Shown: positions 6,416 through 6,518 of the stretch, one piece after another | How positions within the stretch are numbered: the first letter of the stretch is position 1 | How the letters are laid out: each line of letters opens with the position of its first letter | Position numbers and translations under genes: made by a program | The notes under the pieces: model-generated | Seen by the model: only the letters and a program-made list of their open reading frames with translations | Told to the model about the DNA's origin: nothing | Database searches by the model: none | NCBI GenBank assembly: GCA_023255285.1 | Contig: JALRIY010000129.1 | Coordinates: forward strand, 1 to 6,518 | Direction: 5' to 3' | Length of the DNA stretch: 6,518 bases | From: Algoriphagus sp. | GTDB lineage: Bacteria; Bacteroidota; Bacteroidia; Cytophagales; Cyclobacteriaceae

Positions 6416-6518
6416 GAGTAAGTTGATTAAGAAGGTGTGTCTAAAGTCTAATTATTTCCCTTTTTAGTAAAGGATGCTGGATTCAAAAATTTAAATCACT
6501 GGTACCAATGCTTTGTAA
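6416..6518. other. Upstream region of the eRF1/Pelota-like gene; no supported feature
   Basis: This 103-base AT-rich stretch should hold the promoter of the minus-strand gene ending at 5972. On the minus strand I see a TTTTTG and a TAGACTTTAG, but neither fits TAnnTTTG with correct spacing, so no promoter is called. No coding sequence, tRNA or repeat is visible. Confidence 0.4.

Noticed and set aside
6440..6500. Promoter for the eRF1/Pelota-like gene (TTTTTG and TAGACTTTAG on the minus strand)
   Set aside because: The second element has three rather than two bases between TA and TTT and lacks the final G, and the spacing is wrong.

Overview
The window looks like a core chromosomal segment from a Bacteroidota genome. 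The evidence is a TamB protein of the long Bacteroidota type divergent from tsaD, a tsaD-smpB pair, a free-standing HNH endonuclease of a type common in this phylum, a TAnnTTTG-type -7 box and an absence of strong Shine-Dalgarno sequences. The style of the SmpB and HNH proteins suggests the Cytophagales, but that placement is a guess from memory of protein families.

Layout. Positions 1-3144 on the minus strand are one uninterrupted reading frame of 1048 codons that runs off the left edge. It encodes the N-terminal two thirds or so of a TamB-like envelope protein. Five genes on the plus strand might be expected from short open frames there, but all of those are shadows of tamB. From 3144 rightwards the plus strand carries a tight four-gene run: tsaD (tRNA t6A synthesis), smpB (tmRNA partner in ribosome rescue), an SH3-NlpC/P60-like protein whose catalytic cysteine is replaced by alanine, and an HNH endonuclease-like gene. 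Gaps are 1 nt, a 38-nt overlap, and 3 nt, so they are probably co-transcribed. A 57-bp gap then separates this run from a convergent minus-strand gene for a 147-residue protein with a GPG..K..F motif resembling the middle domain of eRF1/Pelota. The last 103 bp carry no supported feature.

How the genes may relate. TsaD, SmpB and possibly the eRF1/Pelota-like protein all touch translation, TamB and the NlpC/P60-like protein touch the envelope, and the HNH protein is a presumed nuclease. This is best read as a housekeeping neighbourhood. I see no mobile element, CRISPR array, tRNA, rRNA or recognisable defence system.

The points most worth a second look are the apparent pseudo-enzyme in the NlpC/P60-like family, the divergent tamB/tsaD start codons that share a single base, and the small eRF1/Pelota-like protein.
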